Shown here: positions 1 to 7,470 of the stretch, in pieces
How positions within the stretch are numbered: position 1 is the first letter of the stretch
Layout of the letters: each line of letters starts with the position of its first letter
Source: Helicobacter sp. 12S02634-8
Lineage (GTDB): Bacteria > Campylobacterota > Campylobacteria > Campylobacterales > Helicobacteraceae
Length of the DNA: 64,000 nt
Assembly: GCF_002272865.1 (NCBI RefSeq)
Contig: NZ_MLAP01000010.1
Span: forward strand, 1-64,000
Reading direction: 5' to 3'
Program-made: the position numbers and the translations under genes
Notes under the pieces: generated by a model
What the model saw: the letters and a program-made list of their open reading frames with translations, nothing else
The model's database searches: none
What the model was told of the DNA's origin: nothing

Positions 1-127
1 ACTGCTCATTCCACACCATTTGACCACCTGAGGAACGATAAGGCTTGCCGTTTTCGTCGGGAAAGTCAAATTGTGTAAACCAATAGTCGTAAATAGTCTT
101 TGCCATCTGCACTAAATTATCATTTAT
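1..127 (-). pseudogene. hsdS: Partial type I restriction specificity subunit (HsdS fragment)
   Basis: The reverse strand reads INDNLVQMAKTIYDYWF followed by TQFDFPDENGKPYRSSGG. This is the conserved central spacer found between the two target-recognition domains of many HsdS proteins, which choose the DNA site for a type I enzyme. The frame is open to the left window edge. Upstream it meets a TAA at 128-130, exactly where the first recognition domain should join. The ATG at 104-106 has no Shine-Dalgarno, and no recognition-domain sequence could be found in any frame upstream. It is therefore either a broken hsdS or a silent half-gene cassette. The downstream part lies outside the window. Confidence 0.7.
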
Positions 128-412
128 TTAATACAAATAATGAGGAGTGTGGAAAAATGGGAAAAGAATTATCTGATAATATCCCAAGTAGGGTGGCTAG
201 CCTTTTAATGGATATTAAAATGGGAGGATTGGTCTGCTGGATTTGCAGTGTCTTTTGTTTGGAAAGATAATGGGTGAGAGATCTTTTGGATTCTATGATG
301 AAGGGCTGCCCCATTGTGTATATTATATTCTGATTATCACTAGATGATTGGATAATACTAGCTATTTAAAGTGCATAGTTTTGATGACAAAAAGAATCAT
401 TAAGGCATAAGT
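128..412. other. Intergenic region with no supported gene
   Basis: About 285 bases lie between the hsdS fragment and the end of the dksA operon. A 64-codon reverse-strand frame (120-314) is present, but it lacks a clear ribosome-binding site and resembles no family I know. It ends within the short A/T-rich repeat AAATAAATGATAAT, beside the point where the hsdS frame breaks. Confidence 0.4.
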
Positions 413-1438
413 TTATGTATCCAAGGCAAAAAAGACTTCAAGTGGGTAGTTTTTGCCTATTTTTTTGAGGTCAAGATAAGCTTTGATGACGATAAATTCA
501 CTCTGCGATCGAATATGCAGACGCTCATTGACTTCAGAAATCATCTCTAGGTCTAAGAGGGTGTAGAGGTAGCTTTTTTCGGCGTTTTCATCTTTGTCAG
601 CTAGGTATTCAAAGAGCTTGAGCCACTCATCTGGAGAGAGGAAAGGCTTGGAAGCTTGAGCGAGTTTGAGGTAGTTTTTTGGATCATAGCAGGCGTTTTG
701 GCAGAGTGTGGCAATGTCTTGATATTGGAGTGTGGTGCGATTTTGAGAATAGGCAATAAAGACTTCTTTGAGCATTTCTTTATCCAAAAAATCTTTAGAG
801 AGTTCTAGGGCTTTTTGGATATCTTTGTCCTTGCCTTTTTGTGCGATATGGATAAAGGCGTATTTTTTGAGTGGGATATTGTGTGTGCTTTTGAGGATTT
901 CTAGGGCAGATTTAGGGTCTTTTTGGATTTTGTTGTGGATATTTTTGATAAAAAATTCATTGTCCTCTGAGGGGTTGTATTTTTTCAGATCTTGTTCATT
1001 GCCTCCCTCGATTTGGGTGCAAATATCAAAGAGCTTATCGATTTTATATGCAGAGCTTAGCGGCGTGTTGAGGTCGGGAGTGAGTCTAAAGCGAGCTAGG
1101 ATTTTTGCGATAAGGTCAAAATGATAGTTTTTGTAGTTTTGCTTGGTAAAGCTTTGTTGCATACTTTGGTCGATGATTTGCTGGGTGATTTTGTCAAAAT
1201 CTCTATTGTTGTTGTATTTAGCCACTAGACCTCGGATCCACTCACCCAAGAAAAATACCAAAGACAGGATAAAAAATATCAAAATCACTATGGCGACCCA
1301 AATAGCCACAGGGAGATTGAAAGACTGGGCTTGATGGGGGGTAGAGAGTGTGTAAGTGCTCGAATCAAGGCTATAGATATAAAGAGCTGTGCCAATAATG
1401 AACAAAATGGCAAAGGCAATGTAATACTTAAATTTCAT
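413..1438 (-). CDS. Conserved membrane protein downstream of dksA
   Basis: This 341-residue protein has two N-terminal membrane helices (about residues 5-24 and 44-66) and then a long soluble part, probably cytoplasmic. The soluble part is helical with repeat-like segments such as DPKSALEILKSTHNIPLKKY, which suggests an alpha-solenoid or TPR-like fold. The ATG overlaps the dksA stop (ATGA), so the two genes are probably translationally coupled. A membrane protein occupies the same place next to dksA in Campylobacter (the Cj0124c position). No catalytic motif is visible and I cannot assign a function. Confidence 0.8.
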   Translation of the reverse strand: MKFKYYIAFAILFIIGTALYIYSLDSSTYTLSTPHQAQSFNLPVAIWVAIVILIFFILSLVFFLGEWIRGLVAKYNNNRDFDKITQQIIDQSMQQSFTKQNYKNYHFDLIAKILARFRLTPDLNTPLSSAYKIDKLFDICTQIEGGNEQDLKKYNPSEDNEFFIKNIHNKIQKDPKSALEILKSTHNIPLKKYAFIHIAQKGKDKDIQKALELSKDFLDKEMLKEVFIAYSQNRTTLQYQDIATLCQNACYDPKNYLKLAQASKPFLSPDEWLKLFEYLADKDENAEKSYLYTLLDLEMISEVNERLHIRSQSEFIVIKAYLDLKKIGKNYPLEVFFALDT

Positions 1439-1800
1439 TTTTTGATCCTGTTTTTAGATTTTTCGTGCAACTCCCTGCAGCGGATACAATATTTGGCGTG
1501 TGGCTTGATTTTAAGCCTTTGTATATCGATCTCATCATCGCACATCTCGCAAATCCCATAAGCTTTGTCTTTGATTTTTTGCAATGAATGTATTATATCT
1601 TTTAATTCTAATCCATATTTTTGCAACATCAAAAAATCCAGCTCCCCTTGGAGAGTGGCTGAAACAATATCGCTCTGGTCTTTGAGATTAGCTGTATAAA
1701 GCTCCATCAAGCTAGTATTTCTCAGATTGATATTTGAAGTGATTTCTTCAAGCCTCTTTTGTAGCATATTTTCAAAAAATTTCAAATTTTTCTTATCCAA
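1435..1800 (-). CDS. dksA: DksA/TraR-type zinc-finger transcription factor
   Basis: A 121-residue DksA-family protein. DksA proteins enter the secondary channel of RNA polymerase and, usually with ppGpp, reset promoter choice during starvation. The C-terminal C4 zinc finger is intact: C84, C87, C105 and C108 in CEMC and CIRC. Before it lies a predicted coiled-coil hairpin whose tip carries DQSD (D41 and D44), matching the two essential acidic tip residues of E. coli DksA. The protein is shorter than E. coli DksA (151 residues), as expected for Campylobacterota. It starts shortly after rlmH and overlaps the next gene by ATGA. Confidence 0.92.
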   Translation of the reverse strand: MDKKNLKFFENMLQKRLEEITSNINLRNTSLMELYTANLKDQSDIVSATLQGELDFLMLQKYGLELKDIIHSLQKIKDKAYGICEMCDDEIDIQRLKIKPHAKYCIRCRELHEKSKNRIKK

Positions 1801-1810
1801 TGTCCCCTCC

Positions 1811-2266
1811 TCATTTGTGATATGGATGATGATTGATAATGCTCAAAGCCCGATAAATCTGCTCACACAAGATAATCTTAACGATCTGATGGCTAAAAAT
1901 CATTGGGCTAAGACTGATAGCGATACATTTTTTGATAAAGCTCTCTTCAAAGCCATAAGCCCCCGCGATAAAAAAATTAATCTGATTGTTGTTTTGGAGT
2001 AAGGCAGCAAATTCTAGGCTGTCTACTGCCTTGCCTGCAGGGTGTAAGGCGATATTTTTACCCTCTGAGATATAAGGGGTCAAGACCTTGCTATAGGCTT
2101 GTTGGGCAGATTTTTCAGAAATTTTTTGGGCGTGGGCGATGTGGGCATTATGGGTGTCATGGATGCAGAGTTGGGTATTGAATTGCTGGCACTGCTTTTG
2201 ATAGTGTTTGATGAAAATATCGATACCATCGTGTGGTTTAGTGATCGAATATAGGTTGCATTTCAT
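1811..2266 (-). CDS. rlmH: 23S rRNA pseudouridine-1915 N3-methyltransferase
   Basis: A 151-residue SPOUT-class methyltransferase that modifies pseudouridine 1915 in helix 69 of 23S rRNA on the assembled 70S ribosome, using S-adenosylmethionine. The knotted C-terminal half is recognisable: FFIAGAYGF corresponds to the FxIGGAxG cofactor loop, and ISLSPMIFSHQIVKIILCEQ to the family signature, with the terminal YHK also conserved. The start overlaps the end of accD by 29 bases in another frame, so coupling is likely. Length is normal for the family (about 155). Confidence 0.92.
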   Translation of the reverse strand: MKCNLYSITKPHDGIDIFIKHYQKQCQQFNTQLCIHDTHNAHIAHAQKISEKSAQQAYSKVLTPYISEGKNIALHPAGKAVDSLEFAALLQNNNQINFFIAGAYGFEESFIKKCIAISLSPMIFSHQIVKIILCEQIYRALSIINHHPYHK

Positions 2267-3113
2267 GGCAAGGGGTGAGCATATGGATCAAATCGCTCAA
2301 GGTTTTTTTCAGCTCTTTCCGATGGACTACCATATCAATCAGCCCGTGTTCGAGCAAAAATTCTGCCGTTTGGAAGCCATCAGGCAAGTCAGCCCCAATT
2401 GTTTGCTTGATGACTCTTGCTCCTGCAAAGCCAATCATTGCACCAGGTTCTGCGATGATGAGATCGCCCAAAAAGGCAAAAGAAGCACTTACACCTCCAA
2501 AAGTAGGGTCTGTGAGCAAGGAAATAAAAGGCAGTCGGGCTTCACTGAGTTTATTGAGGGCTGCACTTGTTTTTGCCATTTGCATGAGCGAATAGGTTGA
2601 TTCTTGCATTCTCGCCCCACCACTAGTAGAAACAATCAGCAAAGCCTGTCTTTTGGCTATCGCACGATTGATAGCGCGTACAATTTTTTCGCCCTCCACA
2701 GAGCCCAAACTCCCACCCATAAAAGCAAAATCAAACACCACAATTTGCATAGGAGTATGGCAGATAGCAGCTTCTCCAGATATGACTGCGCTTGGGCGCC
2801 CTGTCTTGCTCTCGTATTTTTTGATGCGCTGTTTGTAGCTTTCTTTATCGACAAAATTCAGTGGATCGATGGGCTTTAAAGTCTTGTCATATTCTGTGAA
2901 ACTCCCCTCATCACACAAAAGAGCGATACGATCTGTGGCTGAAATCCTGAAGTGATAATTGCATTTTGGGCAGACTTGCAATTGAGAAAAGACTTCTTTA
3001 TAATACATCAAAGCTGAGCAACCAGGGCATTTGATCCAATGGCTAGAAGTGTCTTTTTGTGCTGATTTGCTTTCATCTTTTTTAAGATTTTTTAAAAAAT
3101 CGGCAAAGCCCAT
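2238..3113 (-). CDS. accD: Acetyl-CoA carboxylase carboxyltransferase subunit beta
   Basis: A 291-residue beta subunit of the carboxyltransferase that moves the carboxyl group from biotin to acetyl-CoA, the first committed step of fatty-acid synthesis. It works with AccA, which is not in this window. The N-terminal zinc ribbon has four cysteines (C29, C32, C48, C51 in CPGC and CPKC). The crotonase-like core follows, with STSGGARMQES and DPTFGGVSASFA, the regions that form the oxyanion holes. It starts two bases after the upstream IMPase-like gene ends and overlaps rlmH, so it sits mid-operon. Confidence 0.96.
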   Translation of the reverse strand: MGFADFLKNLKKDESKSAQKDTSSHWIKCPGCSALMYYKEVFSQLQVCPKCNYHFRISATDRIALLCDEGSFTEYDKTLKPIDPLNFVDKESYKQRIKKYESKTGRPSAVISGEAAICHTPMQIVVFDFAFMGGSLGSVEGEKIVRAINRAIAKRQALLIVSTSGGARMQESTYSLMQMAKTSAALNKLSEARLPFISLLTDPTFGGVSASFAFLGDLIIAEPGAMIGFAGARVIKQTIGADLPDGFQTAEFLLEHGLIDMVVHRKELKKTLSDLIHMLTPCHEMQPIFDH

Positions 3114-3115
3114 TT

Positions 3116-3841
3116 CTAGTCCTTTTTGGCAATTTCTGAAATCATATCAAAGATTTGCTTATTTCTACTTACAAGCAAAAAGTCTGGCGTGTTTTTTATC
3201 CATAAGTTTTTGCATAAAAACAACCCTGCTTGGGAGTCGTATTTTCTGATTTTACCCCCAAAAAGCATAAAATTAACATAAGGCGCATAAGCAAGAGAGA
3301 TAGCACTAGCGCCTAATGATCGGAATTTGATTTTTTGAGAAAAGAGCTTGGCAGCGAGCTTGGGATTAGAATAAGCTTTTTCAAAAATCCCACACCTTGT
3401 AGCCGTATTTTCTTGTGCTTCTCGTGAGATTTTAGCACTCATGAGATCTTGGCAAACAATGCCTTGAGAGTCGTGATAATAAGCCATTTTTGTGCAAAAA
3501 TTAACAATCATGGCCTCTTGGGTTGTGCCATCTGCACCACATAAGGCTATAGAAGCTCCATAATATGGGATATTTGAAATGTAGTTATCGCTGCCATCTA
3601 AGGGGTCTAAGATGATGATATTTTCTCCATAGCCCTGCATATAGCCAGATTCTTCAGAATCGATATTGGCTATGGGTAAGAGATAACGAGCAAAGGTCGC
3701 CTCACTGATAAGATCAGCCCCCAAACTCACATCGCCCCCCGCACCCACTTGATGCTTTTGCATATATTCTGGCTTTCGTTGTGATAGAATTTCTATAATT
3801 TCCCGACTCGCTTGAATCGCTGCTTGGATAAAATCGCTCAC
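3116..3841 (-). CDS. Inositol monophosphatase family protein (SuhB-like)
   Basis: A 241-residue member of the lithium-sensitive, Mg2+-dependent phosphatase family. The first metal-binding signature DPLDGSDN is at residues 79-86, with the acidic pair in DSEESG near 62-65. The second signature is YDSQAG at about 201-206, with tyrosine in place of the usual tryptophan and the metal-binding Asp202 kept. The substrate cannot be read from sequence; family members act on inositol phosphate, PAP or fructose-1,6-bisphosphate. It is the first gene of the accD-rlmH-dksA operon, as in Campylobacter (Cj0128c position). Confidence 0.88.
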   Translation of the reverse strand: MSDFIQAAIQASREIIEILSQRKPEYMQKHQVGAGGDVSLGADLISEATFARYLLPIANIDSEESGYMQGYGENIIILDPLDGSDNYISNIPYYGASIALCGADGTTQEAMIVNFCTKMAYYHDSQGIVCQDLMSAKISREAQENTATRCGIFEKAYSNPKLAAKLFSQKIKFRSLGASAISLAYAPYVNFMLFGGKIRKYDSQAGLFLCKNLWIKNTPDFLLVSRNKQIFDMISEIAKKD

Positions 3842-3878
3842 AAGTTTTCCTTGGTGCTTCCTTTGGAATCAAGCGAGT

Positions 3879-3884
3879 ATTATA
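3879..3884 (-). promoter_or_regulatory. -10 element for the IMPase-accD-rlmH-dksA operon
   Basis: The reverse strand reads ATTTATAATAC 38 bases before the IMPase start, a perfect TATAAT. No good -35 is visible, which is usual for sigma-70 (RpoD) promoters in Helicobacter. It lies in the divergent gap shared with recO. Confidence 0.5.
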
Positions 3885-3925
3885 AATGATTTCTTGTAAG
3901 CTAAACCTTAAAGGCAGGAGGAGAT

Positions 3926-4621
3926 GTGCAAGGCTATATCTTGAATACAGCCCCAGTAAAAAACGAAGATTTGATTGTGCATATTTTGACGCCTGTTTCT
4001 ATCAAGCGGCTCTATCGATTCTATGGGAGTAGGCATAGCATTGTCCATCGGGGTAAAAAAATCGATTTTGAAGAAGAGGGCAATGGCTTATTTTTACCTA
4101 AATTACGCAATGTGGTGCATTTGGGCTTTGCTTGGGAAAAGAGCTTGGATCGGGTTTATGTTTGGCAGAGATTTATCGGGCTTTTGCATAAGCATTTATG
4201 GGAGGTGTATGCACTCGATAGCTTTTATTTTGAAATGCTCCAAAAAGGGGGGGAGAAAATGCATAGACAAAATCCTTTGCGCGTAGGCCTTGAGATGTAT
4301 GCAGAGCTTTTGGGGTTTGAGGGTAGGGCAGAGCATACAAGCCCATATATCCAAGGAGAGCGATACCAATCTATCGGCATTGATACACCATCAGCTAAAA
4401 ATGAGAGCGAGAGAGGGGGAGAAACTTGCTTTGTGTGCGGGGAGAGGTTGGGAGCGCGTATCAGCCTTGGGAGGGCGTTTTTGTTCGCACATCCCTATTG
4501 CATAGGAGGGAGGGTGTTTGTGAAAGATATGATTTTAGAGTTTTTAGCCCTTAAATCTGCCTTGCATGTGCCTGATGGGGAGGTGGAGGGGCTATGGGAA
4601 GTGCTTATAAAGGGCTTTTGA
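3926..4621 (+). CDS. recO: Recombination protein RecO, epsilonproteobacterial type
   Basis: A 231-residue RecO homologue. RecO binds single-stranded DNA and SSB and, with RecR, loads RecA during gap repair. The N-terminal MQGYILNTAPVKNEDLIV and the following FYGSRHS and FLPKLRNVVHLGF stretches are typical of the divergent Helicobacter RecO group. CFVC and a later Cys in the C-terminal part could form its metal site. The start is GTG at 3926, chosen because AGGAGGAG lies directly upstream; the ATG at 3924 is in another frame. Its last 17 bases overlap ppk2 tail to tail. Confidence 0.85.
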   Translation: MQGYILNTAPVKNEDLIVHILTPVSIKRLYRFYGSRHSIVHRGKKIDFEEEGNGLFLPKLRNVVHLGFAWEKSLDRVYVWQRFIGLLHKHLWEVYALDSFYFEMLQKGGEKMHRQNPLRVGLEMYAELLGFEGRAEHTSPYIQGERYQSIGIDTPSAKNESERGGETCFVCGERLGARISLGRAFLFAHPYCIGGRVFVKDMILEFLALKSALHVPDGEVEGLWEVLIKGF

Positions 4622-5444
4622 TAGCTGTATTTTGTGCATAGGGGTGTATGATTTTAGGGTCTGCGAGCAGACAGACACTGCTAGGGTCTTTGTCTTCATA
4701 ATCAATTTTGCTTAATAGATCTCTGCATAGATTGAGTCGAGCAGATTTTTTGTCATTAGAATCAACGATAATCCAAGGGGCATAAGGGGTGTGCGTGCGT
4801 GAAAACATCTTTTCAAATGCTTCTGTATATTCTTCCCATAAATCAAGGGATTTAGAGTCAATGGGGCTGAGTTTCCACATCTTGAGTGGGTCTGTTTTGC
4901 GGCTTTTGATACGGCGCTTTTGTTCGGCTTGATTGACATTGAGAAAATATTTAAAAATCATTGTGCCACTTGAGATAAGCATTTGTTCAAGGTTAGTGAC
5001 TTGATAGATGAATTGCTTGTATTCTTCTTGAGTGCAAAAGCCCATCACTTTTTCAACACCAGCACGATTATACCAACTCCGATCAAAAAACACGATTTCC
5101 CCGCCAGAGGGGAGCGTGCTGATGTATCGGGTGAAATACCATTGTGATTTTTCGGTTTCTGTGGGCTTTTGGAGAGCTACGATACGACACCCTCGGGGGT
5201 TGAGATGTTCGCTGAGTGCTTTGATTGTCCCTCCTTTGCCTGCGCCATCTCGCCCCTCCATAATGATGACAATTTTTTGATGGGTCTTTTTGACCCAATA
5301 TTGCAACTTCACGAGCTCGATTTGGAGTTTGATGATTTCTTGTTCATAAAACCACTCTTTGAGTTTGCCTTGCTTGCTGTATATGGGCTTTTTGCTTGCT
5401 TGAGATTCTGGTCTTGTTGTGATGATGGGCTTGTGTTTTGGCAT
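4605..5444 (-). CDS. ppk2: Polyphosphate kinase 2
   Basis: A 279-residue PPK2-family kinase, which transfers phosphate between polyphosphate and nucleoside di- or monophosphates. The P-loop MEGRDGAGKGGT is at about residues 62-73, and FFDRSWYNRAGVE at about 119-131 is the Walker B/lid signature. One PPK2 domain and this length fit class I (NDP-forming) enzymes. The start at 5444 (MPKHKPII) is preferred over an in-frame ATG 18 bases upstream because AAAGGAG sits 6 bases before it. It overlaps the end of convergent recO. Polyphosphate and phosphate supply may link it to the pst genes further right (inference). Confidence 0.93.
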   Translation of the reverse strand: MPKHKPIITTRPESQASKKPIYSKQGKLKEWFYEQEIIKLQIELVKLQYWVKKTHQKIVIIMEGRDGAGKGGTIKALSEHLNPRGCRIVALQKPTETEKSQWYFTRYISTLPSGGEIVFFDRSWYNRAGVEKVMGFCTQEEYKQFIYQVTNLEQMLISSGTMIFKYFLNVNQAEQKRRIKSRKTDPLKMWKLSPIDSKSLDLWEEYTEAFEKMFSRTHTPYAPWIIVDSNDKKSARLNLCRDLLSKIDYEDKDPSSVCLLADPKIIHPYAQNTAIKSPL

Positions 5445-5507
5445 TGTATCTCCTTTTGGCATTGATTGGCTATTGTATAATGATTATAACCAAACAAGGG
5501 GGGTAGT

Positions 5508-5999
5508 ATGCAAGATAAAATGACTTTTTTGAGTGAGGGTATCATCAAAACTCTACAAACAAATCATCAAAGCATTGCGACAGCAGAGAGCTGCACGGGC
5601 GGGCTTTTGGCCTATCAATTCACAGCCATAGCAGGCGCTTCAGAAGTCTTTTTAGGGGGGATAGTCAGCTATACAGATAAGATCAAACATCAATGTTTGG
5701 GCGTGCCAAAAGAATTGCTTGAGTGCTATGGGGCAGTGAGCGAGCCTGTGGTGCGTGCTATGCTTGAGGGGGTTTTTAGGGTCTTTGGGGTTACATATGC
5801 CATGGCGACTTCTGGGGTGGCTGGGCCAAGTGGAGGGAGTGCGCAAAATCCTGTAGGAACGGTTTATATAGGGGTGCAAAGATATGGGCTAGAGCCTATA
5901 GTGGAGCGGCATTTATTGACAGGAGAGCGCAAAGAGATCCAGCACCAAAGTTGCCAGATAGCCTTAGAGCGATTGGCAAAAATCTCTAAATTTTGCTAA
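5508..5999 (+). CDS. pncC: Nicotinamide-nucleotide amidohydrolase (CinA C-terminal domain)
   Basis: A 163-residue stand-alone CinA C-terminal domain. Such proteins (PncC) convert nicotinamide mononucleotide to nicotinic acid mononucleotide in the pyridine nucleotide salvage cycle. The signatures are IATAESCTGGLLAY, with the catalytic Ser region, and MATSGVAGPSGGS followed by NPVGTVYIG. The N-terminal molybdopterin-like domain of full CinA is absent, as in E. coli PncC. The ATG lies shortly after GGGGGGTAGT. The tRNA operon promoter begins a few bases after its stop. Confidence 0.93.
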   Translation: MQDKMTFLSEGIIKTLQTNHQSIATAESCTGGLLAYQFTAIAGASEVFLGGIVSYTDKIKHQCLGVPKELLECYGAVSEPVVRAMLEGVFRVFGVTYAMATSGVAGPSGGSAQNPVGTVYIGVQRYGLEPIVERHLLTGERKEIQHQSCQIALERLAKISKFC

Positions 6000-6004
6000 A
6001 AAGC

Positions 6005-6033
6005 TTGACAAAAGAGCATAAAAAAAATATAAT
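6005..6033 (+). promoter_or_regulatory. Consensus sigma-70 promoter of the tRNA operon
   Basis: TTGACA at 6005-6010 and TATAAT at 6028-6033 are both perfect consensus hexamers, separated by exactly 17 bases. It points at the tRNA cluster that starts about 70 bases downstream. The inverted repeat ACAAAAGAGC (6008-6017) and GCTCTTTTGT (6037-6046) brackets the -10. Confidence 0.85.
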
Positions 6034-6105
6034 TTCGCTCTTTTGTAGAGATTATCTCCAAAAAACAAACAACTAGATTGATCATTTATAGAAGCTAAGA
6101 TGTTT

Positions 6106-6181
6106 GACCCGTTAGCTCAGTTGGTAGAGCAATTCCCTTTTAAGGAATGGGCCGTTGGTTCGAATCCAACACGGGTCACCA
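6106..6181 (+). tRNA. tRNA-Lys (UUU)
   Basis: A full cloverleaf: the acceptor stem GACCCGT pairs with ACGGGTC, the anticodon stem is ATTCC/GGAAT, and the loop CTTTTAA gives anticodon UUU. The T-loop TTCGAAT is standard, the discriminator is A, and the CCA end is encoded. Confidence 0.97.
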
Positions 6182-6200
6182 TATTTGAAAAGTTATAAGT

Positions 6201-6275
6201 GGCCCCTTCATCTAGCGGTTAGGATACCACCCTTTCACGGTGGCTACAGGGGTTCAAGTCCCCTAGGGGTCACCA
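6201..6275 (+). tRNA. tRNA-Glu (UUC)
   Basis: The acceptor stem GGCCCCT pairs with AGGGGTC, the anticodon stem is CCACC/GGTGG, and the loop CTTTCAC gives anticodon UUC with A37. The T-arm is AGGGG/CCCCT around TTCAAGT, and CCA is encoded. This is the canonical glutamate tRNA; compare the divergent copy at 6548. Confidence 0.96.
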
Positions 6276-6319
6276 CTTTTTAATTTTGATTCCCCAAGTT
6301 ATTTGATAACACTCGCATT

Positions 6320-6395
6320 GGTCGCTTAGCTCAGTTGGTAGAGCGCTACCCTTACAAGGTAGATGTCACAAGTTCGAGCCTTGTAGCGACCACCA
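6320..6395 (+). tRNA. tRNA-Val (UAC)
   Basis: The acceptor stem GGTCGCT pairs with AGCGACC. The anticodon stem is CTACC/GGTAG, the loop CTTACAA gives anticodon UAC, the T-loop is TTCGAGC, and CCA is encoded. Confidence 0.97.
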
Positions 6396-6406
6396 TAGAG
6401 TATTTT

Positions 6407-6483
6407 GGAGCGGTAGTTCAGCTGGTTAGAATACCTGCCTGTCACGCAGGGGGTCGCGGGTTCGAGCCCCGTCCGCTCCGCCA
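6407..6483 (+). tRNA. tRNA-Asp (GUC)
   Basis: The acceptor stem GGAGCGG pairs with CCGCTCC. The anticodon loop CTGTCAC gives GUC, the discriminator is G, and CCA is encoded. Confidence 0.97.
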
Positions 6484-6547
6484 CTTCATTTCTTTTAAAC
6501 CACATTTTTAACTTTGTTATTTGAATTTTGATTGTTGCTTGCAATTT

Positions 6548-6623
6548 GACCCCTTCATCTAGTGGCCAAGGATACCACCCTTTCTAGGTGGGAACGGAAG
6601 TTCAAATCTTTCAGGGGTCGCCA
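6548..6623 (+). tRNA. Divergent tRNA-Glu-like gene (anticodon UUC, U37)
   Basis: A complete cloverleaf forms: GACCCCT with AGGGGTC, D-stem ATCT/GGAT, anticodon stem CCACC/GGTGG, T-stem GGAAG/CTTTC, and an encoded CCA. The 5' half copies the tRNA-Glu at 6201, but the anticodon loop is CTTTCTA, which puts U at position 37 where a purine is almost universal. The discriminator is G rather than A, the D-loop is one base longer, and the T-arm is different and weaker. It may be a decaying duplicate or a specialised isoacceptor. The CCA directly abuts the stop of the next, oppositely oriented gene. Confidence 0.75.
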
Positions 6624-7361
6624 TTATTTTGGGCATTCTAAAAACAAATCAAAATAGCTTTTATTCCGCAGTTCTCTTTTGGTATCTAAATTGATGATCA
6701 CTTCTTTTTTTTGATTGAGTGTCCCAGTGAGTTGCTTTTTGATAACGATTTTGCATTCTTTGATGTCAAAGATTTGGGGGATTTTTTTGAGAGGGATTTG
6801 ATATTTAGCAGCAGAGATTTCTTTGAGGGCGTATTTTTGATAAGGTGCGATGGCAGAATATCTATCGATAGATTTTTGGGCGTATTTGTATTCATAGATT
6901 TTGCCATCAATATTAGTGATTTGGGTGAAGGAATCTTCAAGGGCAAAGGTCTGGACTTGCTGTTTGGTCTTGTATATCCCTCCTTTGGCAAAGTCTTGGA
7001 GTTGTTTGGAGTGGAAGATTAAAAATAGCCCTTTGTCTGTCTTTTCTAAGGAGATTTCATCATTTTTGGGCTCATAAAATTCTTCTTGGATAAAGATGAC
7101 TTTTTTGGGCTTAGAAGTTTCTTGTAGGAGTTTGTCGGTCTTAGGGGGTTGGGGCGTGTCTTTAGGAGTGTCTTTAGGGACTTTTGGTGCGGGCGTGTTT
7201 TGGGGTTGTGTGGTGGGAGTGGGACTTTTAGGAGCATTGGCCACATCGGCTATGGGAAAGTGGATCGTTTCTTTTTGGATAGCAGGGCTTGGGTCTGTTT
7301 GTGCACTGTTTAGATGAGAAAGACTAGCAAGAAAGACGATTCCCCATAAAACTTTTTTCAT
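6624..7361 (-). CDS. Predicted secreted/periplasmic protein with Pro/Thr-rich linker
   Basis: A 245-residue protein. The start at 7361 (MKKVLWGIVFLASL) is preferred over an ATG 21 bases upstream because TAGGAG lies 6 bases before it and a clean signal peptide results, with likely cleavage near HLNSAQ. Residues of about 30-85 form a low-complexity linker rich in Pro, Thr and Lys (for example TPKDTPQPPKTDK). The C-terminal 150 residues look like a folded beta-rich domain beginning KKVIFIQEEFYEP. I do not recognise the family. Its stop codon touches the last tRNA, so its transcript may read antisense into the tRNA cluster. Confidence 0.7.
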   Translation of the reverse strand: MKKVLWGIVFLASLSHLNSAQTDPSPAIQKETIHFPIADVANAPKSPTPTTQPQNTPAPKVPKDTPKDTPQPPKTDKLLQETSKPKKVIFIQEEFYEPKNDEISLEKTDKGLFLIFHSKQLQDFAKGGIYKTKQQVQTFALEDSFTQITNIDGKIYEYKYAQKSIDRYSAIAPYQKYALKEISAAKYQIPLKKIPQIFDIKECKIVIKKQLTGTLNQKKEVIINLDTKRELRNKSYFDLFLECPK

Positions 7362-7470
7362 TAAAACTCCTATAATCTTCAACTTTTGGTTATGATTGCA
7401 TCACCCAAATATAGTTACACTCTGAATCCTAAAAATTATAAGAAAATTATCATTAAAGAGAAGCAAATTT

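Noticed and set aside
120-314. 64-codon reverse-strand frame next to the hsdS fragment
   Set aside because: No ribosome site and no family resemblance; reading it as the missing hsdS recognition domain failed in all frames.
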